Positions 1 to 11,605 of a stretch of DNA of 64,000 bases are shown piece after piece (positions within the stretch are counted from its first letter, which is position 1; each line of letters starts with the position of its first letter). Below the pieces are notes generated by a model. That model was not told the DNA's origin. It saw only the letters and a program-made list of their open reading frames with translations, and did not search any database. Both the position numbers and the translations under genes were made by a program. The DNA is from Pomphorhynchus laevis (lineage: Eukaryota > Acanthocephala > Palaeacanthocephala > Echinorhynchida > Pomphorhynchidae): the NCBI GenBank assembly GCA_012934845.2, contig WNNJ02003776.1, positions 780,616-844,615 on the forward strand, given 5' to 3'.

Positions 1-511
1 TTTCCCCAATTCTTTAAAATCCATCATCCTACCCCTATAACGCATCATCAAATGCACCGTTCTAGTGCTTCTACATATCCGTCGTTTCAACCTCACATCC
101 ACATATATTGCCCAACTCTCCTGGCCAACCATCCACATTCGTATCTAAATCCGCCTTCTTGTCACTTTTCGTCTCATGGCTGTCGGCTCTCCATCGTTCA
201 TCAACCTTCCTTTCTTCGACGACACTCGCTCCACCTCTCTCTATCGCTGCTTTCCCGTCTTTCCCTCTTACTCCAAGTTCCATTACTCCAACAACTACGG
301 TCTTCAATCTTTCCTCGTCGGCGCATACTCTACTGGAATCAGTTCTCTCTCGACGTCTCCCGTGCTCCCTCCTATTTCACATTCAAATACCTCGTCAGTT
401 CCGATCTTCTCGACACATGATTTAAATTTTTTTTGTTTTTTCTTCGTGGTCCTGTAAGAATGCGCCGGCACTAATTTGCTACGTAAAAATAAATCTTTTT
501 TAATAATGATT
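1..511 (+). mobile_element. 3' end of CR1/L2-like LINE (family H), 5'-truncated
   Basis: This is the last part of a LINE whose longest copy is at 26190-30205. The DNA aligns nearly end to end with 29710-30205: the Ile-Ile-Leu-Pro-rich start, the conserved Pro-Ser-Phe-Ile-Asn-Leu-Pro-Phe block near the RT C-terminus, and the terminal TGCGCCGGCAC...AAATAAATC tail. The reading frame is decayed. It runs off the left edge of the window, so its true 5' end is unseen. A third copy lies inverted at 62715-63215. Confidence 0.85.
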
Positions 512-837
512 CTTTATTTTCAAAGTTTCTCGACAAAAATGCAAAACGATCCAAAACCATTGAAAAAAATATTCAATTGAAAAAAGCTTATTTGACAAGT
601 GTTCTCTCATACATTCCTCTTTTTATATTTCTTTAGTGTTTAAAGTTTTAAGCGCATATGATTGTTAAGTTGTCTCTAATTATTATAATTAGTAACAAAT
701 GAAATGAGGAGACTAATTTATTTCTCCCAGTAAATTACAATGGAAAAATAAATATTGTCTCCTTGCCGTCATGTGTTACTTCATTGTGATTAAGTTGATA
801 TTAAAAATAAAATATTGACAACTTTTCAAGTAGAGAG
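512..837. other. AT-rich intergenic, nothing recognised
   Basis: AT-rich sequence with no coding frame, tandem array or family I recognise, lying between the LINE H tail and the hairpin element. Confidence 0.6.
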
Positions 838-911
838 AATTCGTTTCCAATCCGAATTATTACAAGAGGACGAGGAAACAGGAATATATATTTGATTACA
901 AAAATCCAATA

Positions 912-942
912 TTTCAACGGCACTACGGCACGTCATCTTCAG
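912..942 (-). ncRNA. Hammerhead-like motif, left arm
   Basis: On the minus strand CTGAAGA is followed by a GACG...CGTT stem II and GAAA. This fits the CUGANGA/GAAA core. Stems I and III are not clear. Confidence 0.5.
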
Positions 943-1004
943 GGTTTAAAGTAGTTAGTAATCAAGAAAGTTTAAACTTACTTGATTGCTAACTATTTAC
1001 AACC

Positions 1005-1036
1005 CTGAAGATGACGTGTCGTAGTGCAGTCAAAAT
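1005..1036 (+). ncRNA. Hammerhead-like motif, right arm (decayed)
   Basis: CTGAAGATGACG is followed by a weak stem and CAAA in place of GAAA, so this arm's core is probably inactive. Confidence 0.4.
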
Positions 1037-1134
1037 ATTGGATTTTTGTAATCAAATAAATATTCCTGTTTCCTGGCCTTCTTGTAATAACTTTTTAAAG
1101 TACATTTACGTTTAGTTTTTTAATGTCTTCTTCT

Positions 1135-2720
1135 TAGCGTTTATCCCGTTTGGCGTGGTCCGCTTGCCACGTTCGCTGGTGTCAAAATACCCTATCCAGG
1201 AGAGTACTGATTCTAGGAGAGTAAGCGCCGACTAGGAATGATTGAATCCTGCGTCTTCGGGCATGAATCTGACCATTTTCATATCATTCAGTAGGGTATC
1301 CATCTTTTCTGTGGTCTTCCTCTTGGTCTCTTTCCGTCGACCTTGATTTGAAGTGGTGCCTGCGCCAGTGTGTTCACGTCTGCCCTCAGTACATGTCCAT
1401 ACCATCTCAGCCTTGATTCTCTCAGTTTGTCTGCAATGGGTGATATGCCAAATCGCTTGCGTATGTCTTCGTTACGAATATGTTCTTGACGAGGTTTTCA
1501 CGCTATCCACCTTAACATTTCCGTTTCTATACATCCAAGCTTACCTTCTGCTGTCATTGCCCAGCACTCAGCACCGTACATTGCTATAGGCCGTATCACG
1601 CATTTGTAGAACTTCGATTTGAGTCTGTCTGGCATACGTTTGTCGCACAAAACTCCTGTGGCTGCTATCCGTTTTGTCCAGCTAGCATTGGTGCGAGTGG
1701 TGACGTATTTTGCCGCTTCTCTTGTGATGGAGATGACTGACCCCAGATATTTAAACGTATTTGTCTTTTGCAGAGGCACGCCATTGACAGATATGCTTAC
1801 ATCTTCATTCTGGTCCATCGTCATATAATCTGCTTTGACAGTGTTCAGTTTCAACTCAAACTGTGCTAGGCAATCGTGCCATTGCTGCACTTGCTGCTCG
1901 ATGTCGTGTTTTTCCTTAGATACTAGCATAACATCGTCGGCATACATGATGATCCAGGGTGCTTGTCTTTGCAGGTCTTTTGTAATCACGTCCATAACTA
2001 TGACGAATAGTAATGGGGAAAGTGCAGATCCTTGGTTCACACCGACTAAGATTGGGAATTCTCTGGATTTTTTCGCTGCTGTTAGCACACTGCCCGTAGT
2101 TCATTTGTACATCATCTTCACCCATTCAATCAATTCCTCCGGTACTTTTCTGCATCTCAGGGTGTACCATAAGAGCTCATAAGGAACTCTTCCGAACGCC
2201 CTCTCAAGGTCAGAAAAGCTACATGGAGGGGCTGCTTCTACTCTCTGTGCTTTTCAAGTAGTCTGGCTGAGTGTATTTCATCTATGGCTCCACAGTTGCG
2301 AACAAAGCCTGTCTGGTTGACAGTTAGTTTGATCGTGTCACGTATTCTCTTGTCGAGCATTCTCTCTAAAATCCTCATGGTGTGGCTGAGAAGACGGATT
2401 GGCTGGTAGTTTTGGCAATCTGCTGGGCTTCCTTTCTGCTTCCAGATTTAAATAGTTGTGCTTCGACTCCAGTCTTCTGGCACCTCTTTTGCGTCAATAA
2501 TCTTCTGGAGAAGCTTCATTAGCAATGGTGTCCACTCATCCTAGTTGATTTTCCAGAAGTCCGCCACCACATCATCAGGTCCATTGGCTTTACCCGTCTT
2601 CATCTTCATTATTGCCTTGCTGACCTCTGCCTCGTTGAGTTGCTCAACTTGTGTGTGGTTTGGAGTCTCTTCTGGTATTGGTGGGTGTTCGAACTCTTCT
2701 GTGGAGATAGCATTACTTTT
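1135..2720 (-). mobile_element. RTE-like LINE fragment, 5'-truncated
   Basis: The best frame (2088-1498, 196 aa) has RT motifs Gly-Val-Asn-Gln-Gly-Ser-Ala-Leu-Ser-Pro-Leu-Leu-Phe and the catalytic Tyr-Ala-Asp-Asp-Val, then TFKYLGSVIS and a TGVLCDKRMP...YGAECWAM block typical of the RTE/BovB-like C-terminal half. RT-like sequence continues in broken frames up to about 2710 and downstream to about 1140. No APE endonuclease remains. The copy is cut at about 2715, where AT-rich DNA begins. Inactive but moderately preserved. Confidence 0.8.
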
Positions 2721-2789
2721 TTAATGTAATTTTATTTAATTTGATTTTTTACTTTATTTACACTTATAATTGAACTAATGCTTAGTTAT

Positions 2790-5640
2790 TGTAAATGTGT
2801 AAAACTTGTATAATACACTCAATAGTTCAAGGTCCAATACAGTAAACCTTGAACTATTCGGGGATTACCAACGGAAACCGACGACAGGCGGGTGTAGGAA
2901 TACTTACAAGTCCCAAGTTGTCGTTCGTGGTAGAAAGGATTACCCAGTGAACGAAAGGCTGGCGTCTCTGAGACTTTTAGTCAATTAAAGAAGGGGATAA
3001 ATGTTGTGTGTGCGTATGCTCCCAACATTATTTCGGAATACGCAGCCTTCGTGGAAGATCTTTAGGCTCTATTGATAGTACTACTGTTCGAGATTACCTC
3101 GTTGTATTGGTTAACTTCAATGCTCATGTTAGTAGCGACAGTAGCACTTGGAAGGGAGTGTTGGGGAGGAACGGACTCTCTGATCTGAATGCGAGTGATG
3201 TTGAATTATTGCACATTTGTTCTCTTAACAATTTGTGCATAACCAACACCATGTTTACACAAAAAGAAGATTCATAGATGCACATGAAATCAGGATTCTC
3301 TCAGATGAAGATCAATGATCGATTTTGTAATCGTTTCATCTGATCTGCGACGTTATGTTCTGGACACGTGTGAAGAGTGATTTGTCAACCGATCACTACC
3401 CTGTAGTTACTAAACTTCGATGGCCGGATCGGATGCTAGACAAGCCTGGTAAATCCAAACCTTGTGTGAGGACGTGCTGGGAGCGTTTAGCAGATGTTTC
3501 TGTTAAAGAACGTTTTTCTGGCTACATCCGGGAGAACTTTTCTCGGTTACCAGACGAGGTGAAGAGCAATGATCAAGAATGGGAGATGTTCAGATCCTCG
3601 CTTGCCAAAGCAACTGTTAAAAGCTGTGGCTCTAAGCCATTAGGTGCTTGTCGCGGAGGAAATACTCGAACTGCTTGGTGGACACTAACAGTTAGAGATT
3701 TTGTCCAATAGAAGAAGCTGGCTTATAAGGCAACTTTGTCAGATAAATCAGTGGAAGCTGTAGACAAGTATCTAATGGCAAAGAGAGATACAGCTCGAGC
3801 AGTTACCGAAGCGAAGAAGGCGGCTTGGGAGAAGTTTGAAGAGCACTTAATACTTGATTATTGGTCAGCTTCGAAGATGTTCTGGAAGACGATCAGGAAC
3901 CTTCGTGTTGGAAAGCAGAAAATTCCTCAAACTGTCTATGACAAGACAGGATCTATGCTGACTGACACTGAAGAAATTCTTGGTTGTTGGAAAGAGCATT
4001 TTAGGAGTCTCCTTAATCCGATCGATATGCCTTCTATTGTAGAAGTAAAGCCTTTAGAACCAACGGAAGAGCTCATCTCTTTGGAATAGGTCATTACTGT
4101 TGTTAAACCACTCAGTAATGGCAAGTCTTCTGGAGTATTCGAGATTCGACCTGAAGCTTTAAAGGCTCTCGACGTTGTTGGCATGAAGTGGCTAACACGA
4201 ATCTTGAATGTTGCATTGAAGTCGGGCAAGGTTCCTAGTGTATGCCGAATTTGGGTAGTAGTACCGATCTTTAAGAAAAATGACCGAAGAGTATGTCCTA
4301 ATTATTGGCGCAATCTTCTTAGCCAAACTGGTTAGTTATTTCCTGGGATTCTTGAGTTAAGGATACGGCCTATAGTTGAGGTACAGTGGCAAGAGGGACA
4401 ATGCGGCTTTCGTCTAGGTCGTGAAACTACGGATCAGCTCTTTACTCTCTTAACTATCCTTGAACGGTCTTAGGGGTTCGCTCAACCGGTCTACATGTGC
4501 TTTATATATTTGAAGAATGTGTTCGACCGAGTTCCGCGAGAATGGTTGTGGGAGGTACTAAGGGAGTATGGAGTACCACACTATCTGCGGGTCGCTGTGG
4601 CTTCTCTGTATGAACAAAGTATGAGTTGTGTTCGTGTTCTAAGTAGGAAGTCTGAATCATTTCTAGTAGGCGTTGGACTTCGTCGGGGTTGTCCTTTGTT
4701 TCCACTTTTGTTCCTTGTTTACATGGACAAAATTTCGAGACGGGCTGCTCTGATGGATGTCGGTTTTCAGTTCGGTTCCATCAGAATACCATCTCTGCCT
4801 TTTGCGGATGACGTTGTTTTGTTAGTTTCTTGTCTTGAGGACTTACAATATCTACTAGATCGATTCACGATGGAATACAAAGCGACAGGAATGTTAGTTA
4901 GTACCTCCAAGACTGTCTCTATGTGCTCGTCTCGGATTCAGATGCCAATGTCAATCCGGATTGGGGAAAATGTTCTTTCTGATATGGATGATTTCAGGTA
5001 TCTCGGGGTATTGTTCTCGAGGAACGGCATGAACATTAAGGAGATTGAAAAGCGGATTTGTGCAGTTAACGCAGCAATGCGTTCTTTGTACAAATATGTC
5101 GTGGTTAATCGGGAGTTGAGTCTTCGGGCGAAGCTTTCGGTTTACTACGCAATATTCGTTTCTATCTTAACCTATGGTCATGAGCTTTGGGTTATGACCG
5201 AAAGAATAATATCTCGGATACAGGCGACCGAAATGAGATTCCTTCGCGGTATGGCCGGTCTTTGCCTTAGAGATAAGGTTAGGAATTCGGTCATCCGGGA
5301 TAGACTCGGAGTAAAGTCGCTGCTTCTCCACATAGAAGAAAGTCAGCTGAGATGGCTAGGACACGTCCTGAGGATGTCTATGGATTGCTTTCCTTGGAGG
5401 GTTTTTCAGGCCGGACTCCCAGGAAAGAGACCTCGTGGTAGATCTCGATACCCGTTGTGAGATTAAATCTCGAAACTGGCCAAAGACCGCCTTGAGGTAA
5501 TTGAAAGAGAACTCTGGTCTGTCGATTAGGATCGCTACGTCTGGAATAGTTTGAATCGGGCACAGCCTCCAAGACCCGACACTCGGACCAGTGGTCTCGG
5601 TGTCGGGTGTGTTCATAATAATATAAAAATTTTTATATTA
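2790..5640 (+). mobile_element. LINE D copy 1: endonuclease remnant plus RT
   Basis: Pieces run in order along the plus strand: endonuclease C-terminal remnant (3008-3277; STDHYPVV at about 3380), linker (3355-4089), RT fingers (FKKNDRRVCPNYW at about 4270) and an intact RT-palm to C-terminal frame (4495-5460, 321 aa). The last has PFADDVVLL (catalytic Ala-Asp-Asp), DFRYLGVLFS, LTYGHELWVMTERI and SQLRWLGHVLRM, a signature shared with LINE-derived proteins of fish and molluscs. Stops separate the frames (3709, 4087, about 4334), so it cannot be translated whole. Copy 2 lies at 52557-53945. Confidence 0.8.
4495..5460 (+). CDS. RT palm and C-terminal domain of LINE D
   Basis: This 321-codon open frame is the longest intact piece of LINE D. 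It starts inside RT at the FDRVPREWLW motif and includes RRGCPLFPLLF (motif B region), FADDVV (motif C) and the C-terminal HVLRM...PRGRSR basic stretch. Upstream frames are broken, so it is probably a relic. It lacks RT motifs 1-2, and no separate promoter was seen. Confidence 0.6.
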   Translation: MCFIYLKNVFDRVPREWLWEVLREYGVPHYLRVAVASLYEQSMSCVRVLSRKSESFLVGVGLRRGCPLFPLLFLVYMDKISRRAALMDVGFQFGSIRIPSLPFADDVVLLVSCLEDLQYLLDRFTMEYKATGMLVSTSKTVSMCSSRIQMPMSIRIGENVLSDMDDFRYLGVLFSRNGMNIKEIEKRICAVNAAMRSLYKYVVVNRELSLRAKLSVYYAIFVSILTYGHELWVMTERIISRIQATEMRFLRGMAGLCLRDKVRNSVIRDRLGVKSLLLHIEESQLRWLGHVLRMSMDCFPWRVFQAGLPGKRPRGRSRYPL

Positions 5641-6238
5641 TTTGTTTTTCTTGTCAAGAAATTGTTGTATAATACACTATGGCAAAACGATAGATTTGAA
5701 TTAAGTCAACAAACTTTTTAATTGTATTTCTACGATAAATCATAAGGTCATTTCTCAGTAAAGGCTTTCTTACTAAGTTAAATCATAAGGTCATTTCTCA
5801 GTAAAGGCTTTCTTACTAAGTTATGCTTGCAGTTCGAAGTTAATTTTTACATGACATATTTACTTGAATTTATCCAAGAAAATAACATATGTCGGTCTAC
5901 TGCCTTTGGAGGTGCATATAAATTAAGGTTTGTATGCTACTTGCAAAAAACGCATGTCAGTATATATGAATAAGGCTTAAACAATTACAATATTATAATC
6001 TCAATATTTCTTTGTATTACTTTCGATTGTCCATGAATTATATGCTGGGTGTGTTATCTATCCACGTGAAATAAAACATTCTTTAAATGTTTTCAAACAA
6101 ACATTGCGATCCTTATCAATTTAGTTTTGAATTAACTGGTACATATTGCTTAAAAATGTAGCATCACAAATATGCAGGCCTTTACACCGTATATTTATGT
6201 ACTCATTACTCAATTCGATCATCCAAGTCGTATGGTTA
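5641..6238. other. Non-coding, one 43-bp tandem duplication
   Basis: No gene recognised. A 43-bp unit beginning AAATCATAAGGTCATTTC is repeated exactly at 5737-5779 and 5780-5822. Confidence 0.7.
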
Positions 6239-6239
6239 A

Positions 6240-6437
6240 AATCTATTGTTTGTTCAGTGTTTAAAAAAGGCGACAGGTATTGTGCAGATAACTATACAAA
6301 CCAATAAGCTTGACTTGCATTTGTTGTAAAGTTTTGGAACGATTAATACTTATCCATATGAATCGTCATATTTCAAATAATCATATATTACATCCGGCCC
6401 AGCATGGATTTCGCGCACGTCGATCAACATGCTTTAA
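6240..6437 (+). mobile_element. RT N-terminal scrap (CR1/jockey-like), plus strand
   Basis: The plus strand encodes VFKKGDRYCADNYTN and, after frame changes, HPAQHGFRARRST. These are the first two conserved RT blocks of APE-type LINEs. It abuts an RT piece in the opposite orientation. Confidence 0.65.
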
Positions 6438-6878
6438 TATATATCACTGAGTGAACGAATTGCCCTCCAGATTTTCAAAACGTCTGCATATAAAAGAATC
6501 AGAGAATCAATAAATCCCGGGAGATCGTTGATGTAGACACTAAATAACAATGGACCCAATACTAAACCTTGTGGCACCCCTATATTACATGGGAGCGAAG
6601 AAGACTCAAAATTATCTACATTCACACAATAACTACGATTGCTTAAAAACGAATCAATCCATCTAACAAGCAAAAATGGAGTGCAACTTTTCTCTTGTTT
6701 ATTTAGGAGGAATCTATGGTCTACTCTGTCAAATGCCTTAGAGAAATCGAAGAATATGATGTCAGTAGCAATAGATACGGCTTTATTATTAGTATACAGC
6801 ATGTATCGTTCAATTGTGTGTTTCGCAACGATGTGGTTTGGAATTTGCTGTTCATTCTCTTCGAAAATCTTTCAGCGC
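6437..6878 (-). mobile_element. RT palm fragment (CR1/jockey-like), minus strand
   Basis: Minus-strand frame 6802-6434 reads DIIFFDFSKAFDRVDH (motif A), GVPQGLVLGPLLFSVYINDLP (motif B) and LLYADVLKIW, where the usual Ala-Asp-Asp is changed. The same frame continues upstream without a stop to about 6875. It is the part of RT that would follow the plus-strand piece on its left, so the two halves face each other, as after an inversion. Confidence 0.75.
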
Positions 6879-8722
6879 TAGTTCCTGGAAATGGATTGCT
6901 AGCAGTAGATGCGGCGAATGCTTTCAATTCTGTTAATCGCGCCGTAATGATCAAAAACATTCAATTCATGTATCCTGCTCTCTCACAGATAATTGAAAAC
7001 ATGTATTTTGCGAAAACTGAACTTGTCTTAGGTGGAGAATCCATTTATTCATCCAAAGGTGTGACACAATGCGATCCATTATCGATGGTCGCATTTAATA
7101 TGGCAACTATCCCTTTAATAAATATAATTGGTCATCGTTTCCCAGACATCGTTCAACGTTGGTATGCAGATAACGCTAATTTTGTTGGTAGTCCAAATGA
7201 TCTAGAGCAAATTTGGAAGTTGCTGATGGAAATGGGTCCGTTATATGGATATTATGTAAATCCCAGCAAGACAAAGTTATTATTGCACAATTTTTTAGAC
7301 ATTGAAAATCTCGATTTTAATGGAATAAAATGCACTACCGATGGCATAGAGGTCTTGGGGTCTCCTATTGGCTCTCAGTCTTTTTTGAATGAGCATATGG
7401 ATCAAAAATTATGTGCTTAGACAACACTTGTGGATCACCTTCAAACGGTTGCGAATATCGATCCTCATACAGCGTATGCCGGCCTAACACATTCCTTACA
7501 ATGGAAATGGACTCATTACTTTAGGACTACTCCCTGTCGTCTTCATTCGCTCATCCCCTTAACGCATGCAATACGTAATAGTCTGCTTGTTAAAATGTTG
7601 GGGCAAGATATAGGGGACGATATGTTTACTGCAGTGTCTTCACCGATCGAGTTAGGAGGTCTTGGAATATCGGATCCTGGACATGTTGTCCTTATCGAGT
7701 TTGAAAACTCAAGCAAAGTATGCGACACATATCTATCAAGATTGGTGTGTCAAGACCTAAGGCATGCTCAACAAAATGTCGCTGCCGAACTTTCCAAAAA
7801 TCGAATCAAATTATTTGCTTCACGTTTAGAAGCTGTTTCAAATGCACTTCCTACACACATACTCGTCAATCCCTAAAATTTTCCAAAATAGGCGGATCAT
7901 CAACATGGCTTAGTGCTTTACCTATTGTTTCAGAATGTAAACTTCTTACTTCACATGAATTTAGAGATTCCATAGCGGTTCGTTACGGTGTTGATCCGCT
8001 AAATGTCCCACAATGTTCTTGTGTTTGCTGTGGATCGAATAAGCTGTCTCACCTGCTATCATGCAAGCGTGGTGGACTTCCAATATTAAGACATAATGCA
8101 GTGAGAGATCTTCTTGGACATGAGCTATCAACCGTGTGCTCTAGTGTTGAAATCGAACCCAAATTACAGCCAATAGATTCCTCTATATTGTTTCAAAGAG
8201 CCACTACATGCAAAGAGAATGAAGCTCGATTAGATGTCAGCTGCTGCGGTCTCGCTGGGTCACGATATGAGCGAACGTTTATTGACGTTTGTATTTTCAA
8301 TCAGCATGTCATATCGTGTCAGAGTGAACCTTCAAGTGCTTTCGATTACCACGAGCAACGCAAACGTTCAAAATACGAGGAGCGGATAATGGACGTAGAG
8401 CGTGCCGTTTTCATTCCAGTCATTTTCACGTCATCTGGTGGTATAGGTCCCGCTGCGAAGCCTTTCTTACGCACACTGGCCAAGTTTAAATCCGTGAAGA
8501 CGCAAACTCCTTATGCTGATTGCATATGTAAGCTAAAAAGAAAAATTGGTTTTGTTTTATGCAAAGCTGCCTCGAATTGTATAAGAGGCGCTCGATCGAC
8601 AAGCCGGGCTGCTGTTAAGAAAGTCACATTCGTTGACTGTTGAAATCATGAATCGCTTATATGTTTGAACAATTTTTTTCTTATTCTTTTTCAAAACAAT
8701 ACATAAAAAAATTATTAGTATA
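6879..8722 (+). mobile_element. RLE-type non-LTR element, J-like, 5'-truncated (F)
   Basis: The reading frame starts within RT at LLAVDAANAFNSVNR and keeps motif B, but the catalytic motif is WYADNANF (second Asp to Asn). A TAG lies at 7418, the same frame then runs to 7876, and the last part (about 7880-8643) is in another frame. The C-terminal part has CVCCG...HLLSCKRGG zinc-finger residues, RHNAVRDLLG, ARLDVSCCG and ERTFIDVCIF, the RLE-like core, and ends GARSTSRAAVKK. It most resembles element J (39954-43021). Inactive. The A/T-rich 3' tail abuts LINE A. Confidence 0.85.
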
Positions 8723-8818
8723 GAACAGCCGATGAGCGGTGGATCGTTTGGCTGGATCTCAATTTAAAAAAAAGTACAATGTCAGTAAAACAAAAAAATC
8801 CAAATCAGGTTCGACTTC

Positions 8819-10618
8819 CTATGAGAGTGATACACTGTTCAGCGCACGCCGAAATTCTCGGACGTTCCGGCATTCAATTGCAGATGACGGGAGTCTGTTC
8901 CAACTGTTTATTACTCGATCTCTGATATCCTGATAGTGTCGATGGACTTTTCTACGATGTTTGAGCGTTAGTCGATGTCCACGTAATTTCTCGGAGTTGC
9001 GTAGGCAAAAGATGAAGTTGAGGGGATGAGTGGGCGATAAAATTGCCCTCCGTACCAGCATAAGATCAGCTTTTACCAAACTTTCACAAACCGTTGAAAC
9101 ACCTATGATTTCTAACTTCTGGTCAAACAGCAGGTCTTTGACAGTGGGAACAAGACGAGTAGCCGACCGGAGAATTGATTCGTAAGCCACAATGTTCTTG
9201 CACAGATGTGGATACGCTGCGGGAGATGCGTATAGCATTCGAGATTCGATGAGGGCCTTGTATATTATTCTGAAGCTACATGCCTCTAGTGATCCAAAAG
9301 ATCGTTTAATGATGCCAATAGTACGACGGCAATTGGTTGAAACTTTATTTACGTGAGTGCTCATATCGAGTGTATTAAGCGTAGATACCCCTAAATCATC
9401 GATTTTATCTGTAGAATCAATCGACATGTTTCCAATTTTATAAGAGCAACGAATGTCTGGGGAGCCGATCCGCATATGTCTACATTTAGTCGCATTTATC
9501 ATCAGCCCAATAGATATACACCATTTATTTATGGAATCCAGGTCTTTTTGAAGAGCGCTAACATCGGAATCATCAATGATTCGCCTCCAAACCTTAATAT
9601 CATATGCGTAGGTAACACATTCCGACGTTAAGTTGTTTGTAATATCATTTACATAGATATTAAAGAGAGTCGGAATAATGGCCGATCGCTGCGAGACGCC
9701 TGTCGTTATCATTGAGTAACCAGAAAGATAATGGCTTATGCGTACTGCAAACGAGCGGTTGCTTACGAATGATTGAATCCAGCGTAACAAAGAGCCCTGT
9801 ACACCAATGTTAGATAATTTGTTTACTAGCAAATTGGGAATAACTCTATCGAATGCTTTCGATAAGTCTATAAATATCACATCTACTTTGGAACCACTCC
9901 TCATTGAATCCACCCAGCTTGCTCTCGCTTTTACAAGGTTCGTTACCGTTGAGCGATTTGGCCTAAATCCATGCTGACTGGGGCTGAGGCGATTGTTAGC
10001 TTCAACGAAAGCGCTAAGGTGACGAAGAATCAATTTTTCTAATACCTTACAAGCTACAGATGTGAGACTGATGGGACGGTAGTTGGAAACTTGGGATTTA
10101 TCCCCTTTCTTGAAAATTGGACGTACAATACCCTTAGTCCAATCAGATGGTAGATAACATGTGTTTAGTGAACTTCTAAAAATAGAAGCTAAGGGAACGT
10201 ATATTGCATGGGCCAATTCCTTTAAGAGTATTGGAGGTATATGGTCAGGACCTGACGCGGCGTTGCGGGGTAATTTAAGTAGCTCGTGCAGTAGTACCTC
10301 TTCTTCGCTAAATTCAATGTTAGATATGACTACTCTAGGTAGAAGTACATTGTGTTTAGTTTGGATTATACCATCGGGGATCGACACTCTATCTTCTTTA
10401 ATAGCGAAATAGTCCATAAAATGGGCAGCTACATCAGTTGGGGAGGGCAAGATTGACCCATTGTCGGCCACTAGGTATGAACAATCTGTCGAGTGTATAG
10501 GACGTGGAAGTATGCTTTTGAAAGCCACCCAAGGATTGTTATGAGTGGAGCGGCATATATTTGAGATGAAACTGCGTTTTTTCTGTTTTTTTTTAGAATA
10601 GAAACCGTATTCCTGCAA
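8819..10618 (-). CDS. Reverse transcriptase of LINE A (599 aa)
   Basis: Open 599-codon RT frame with SNYRPISLTS, QHGFRPNRST, VIFIDLSKAFDRV and a C-terminal GHRLTLKHRRKVHRHYQDIR tail followed by a WNRLP motif. Two conserved positions are altered: the PQG of motif B is SQR, and the catalytic Tyr-Ala-Asp-Asp reads Tyr-Ala-Tyr-Asp. Copy A' has the same Tyr-Ala-Tyr-Asp. The protein as written should lack polymerase activity. The start is the first Met of the open frame; real translation would begin far upstream in the endonuclease. Confidence 0.8.
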   Translation of the reverse strand: MQEYGFYSKKKQKKRSFISNICRSTHNNPWVAFKSILPRPIHSTDCSYLVADNGSILPSPTDVAAHFMDYFAIKEDRVSIPDGIIQTKHNVLLPRVVISNIEFSEEEVLLHELLKLPRNAASGPDHIPPILLKELAHAIYVPLASIFRSSLNTCYLPSDWTKGIVRPIFKKGDKSQVSNYRPISLTSVACKVLEKLILRHLSAFVEANNRLSPSQHGFRPNRSTVTNLVKARASWVDSMRSGSKVDVIFIDLSKAFDRVIPNLLVNKLSNIGVQGSLLRWIQSFVSNRSFAVRISHYLSGYSMITTGVSQRSAIIPTLFNIYVNDITNNLTSECVTYAYDIKVWRRIIDDSDVSALQKDLDSINKWCISIGLMINATKCRHMRIGSPDIRCSYKIGNMSIDSTDKIDDLGVSTLNTLDMSTHVNKVSTNCRRTIGIIKRSFGSLEACSFRIIYKALIESRMLYASPAAYPHLCKNIVAYESILRSATRLVPTVKDLLFDQKLEIIGVSTVCESLVKADLMLVRRAILSPTHPLNFIFCLRNSEKLRGHRLTLKHRRKVHRHYQDIRDRVINSWNRLPSSAIECRNVREFRRALNSVSLS

Positions 10619-11167
10619 TGACTGTAGTGTTTAAAAGAAAGTTCCTTTTTTTGTACGCATGGAAACATCAATCACGGTGTTTGATTAGAGCAAGCAATTC
10701 CGCATCTAACCATTTCGGATGTAGTTTTCGTGTACGATTCTGACGTATCGGAGCAAAATAGTCGAGAACAAAATGTAATGTGGTCTTGAAGTGGTCCCAA
10801 GCTTCTTGAATGCCTGCTTTCGATGGGTCGGGCCAATACATACAGGAAATTATACTGCGCACGACATCATAGTTGATCTTAAAAGGATTCGACGTTTTAT
10901 CTGTTTCTTGATCCTAGCGGAGGTCCGTATTTGACGTTTTTTATCAGATACGTTTCACTCGAAAATCAGAGGTCAAGAATTGAGGAGTTAGTACCCCTGT
11001 GACGAGTATCCCTGTGAACATGTTGGACTAAATGTAGATTATTTATCGTGTTTAAAAGCAGTAATGATTCGGGATCACATCCAGGAAGAGGAACGTTATC
11101 TATCCAATCAATTCGCGGTATGTTAAAGTCTCATAATAAAATAACTTTTTGACCCTTGAATGCATTT

Positions 11168-11605
11168 TCAGTTATTGAGGATATAATCGACCCGGTTGGA
11201 GCGAATGGGGGGGCGATAGAAGACACCTAGAGAGAAAAATATGTTTTTATGGTCTGTTACAGAAACCCAAGCGTACTCACAAAGACTTGATTCATCGCAC
11301 TCAATTGACATAACACGAGTTGTTAGAACTTCTCTAGCATATATGATCACTCCGCCACCACGGCAAATTTGCCGATCTGCTCGTATTATGGCGTACCCAT
11401 TGATGGAAATTTCTGAATCTATGATGTGAGGTTTTAACCACGACTCTGTAAAAACAAGAATTTCAAATGAGGTGCTGTTAACCAGAGTGAGAACTGCGTC
11501 CATTTTATTAATGAGACTTAAGACATTCGAATATAAGACCCGGAAGGCATGTGTGGAGTGTACTGGGTCGGAATACTCGTATCTCTTATCGACATTTACT
11601 GTCAC
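11168..11605 (-). CDS. APE endonuclease N-terminal part of LINE A
   Basis: 145 codons with FRVLYSNVLSLINKMD, LVFTESWLKP (the Thr-Glu-Ser-Trp catalytic block), GRGGVI-like CRGGGVIIYAR and SLGVFYRPP. These are typical of the apurinic-endonuclease-like domain that nicks target DNA in APE LINEs. It is cut before the Asp-Phe-Asn and Ser-Asp-His motifs. Confidence 0.75.
   Translation of the reverse strand: MTVNVDKRYEYSDPVHSTHAFRVLYSNVLSLINKMDAVLTLVNSTSFEILVFTESWLKPHIIDSEISINGYAIIRADRQICRGGGVIIYAREVLTTRVMSIECDESSLCEYAWVSVTDHKNIFFSLGVFYRPPIRSNRVDYILNN

Larger units (their letters stand above)
838..1090. mobile_element. Codingless hairpin: inverted PLE pseudo-LTR pair with hammerhead motifs
   Basis: Two arms (about 838-945 and 1003-1090) are inverted copies of each other and match both ends of the complete PLE at 59935-62070 (shared GAATTCGTTTCCAATCC and GGCACTACGGCACGTCATC strings). 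No RT or nuclease lies between them. The about 57-bp centre is itself a hairpin built from AGTAGTTAGTAATCAAG and its complement. Each arm carries a hammerhead-like core (CTGAAGA, GACG/CGTC-type stem, GAAA or a variant). It reads as a minimal non-autonomous derivative, or a collapsed PLE of which only the termini remain. Confidence 0.8.

Noticed and set aside
52-457. Three overlapping plus-strand frames as small host genes
   Set aside because: They are parts of the LINE H tail; the same sequence is at 29710-30205.
10161-10412. 83-aa plus-strand frame, repeated at 19173-19424
   Set aside because: It is the antisense shadow of the RT in LINE A and A'; duplication alone made it look conserved.
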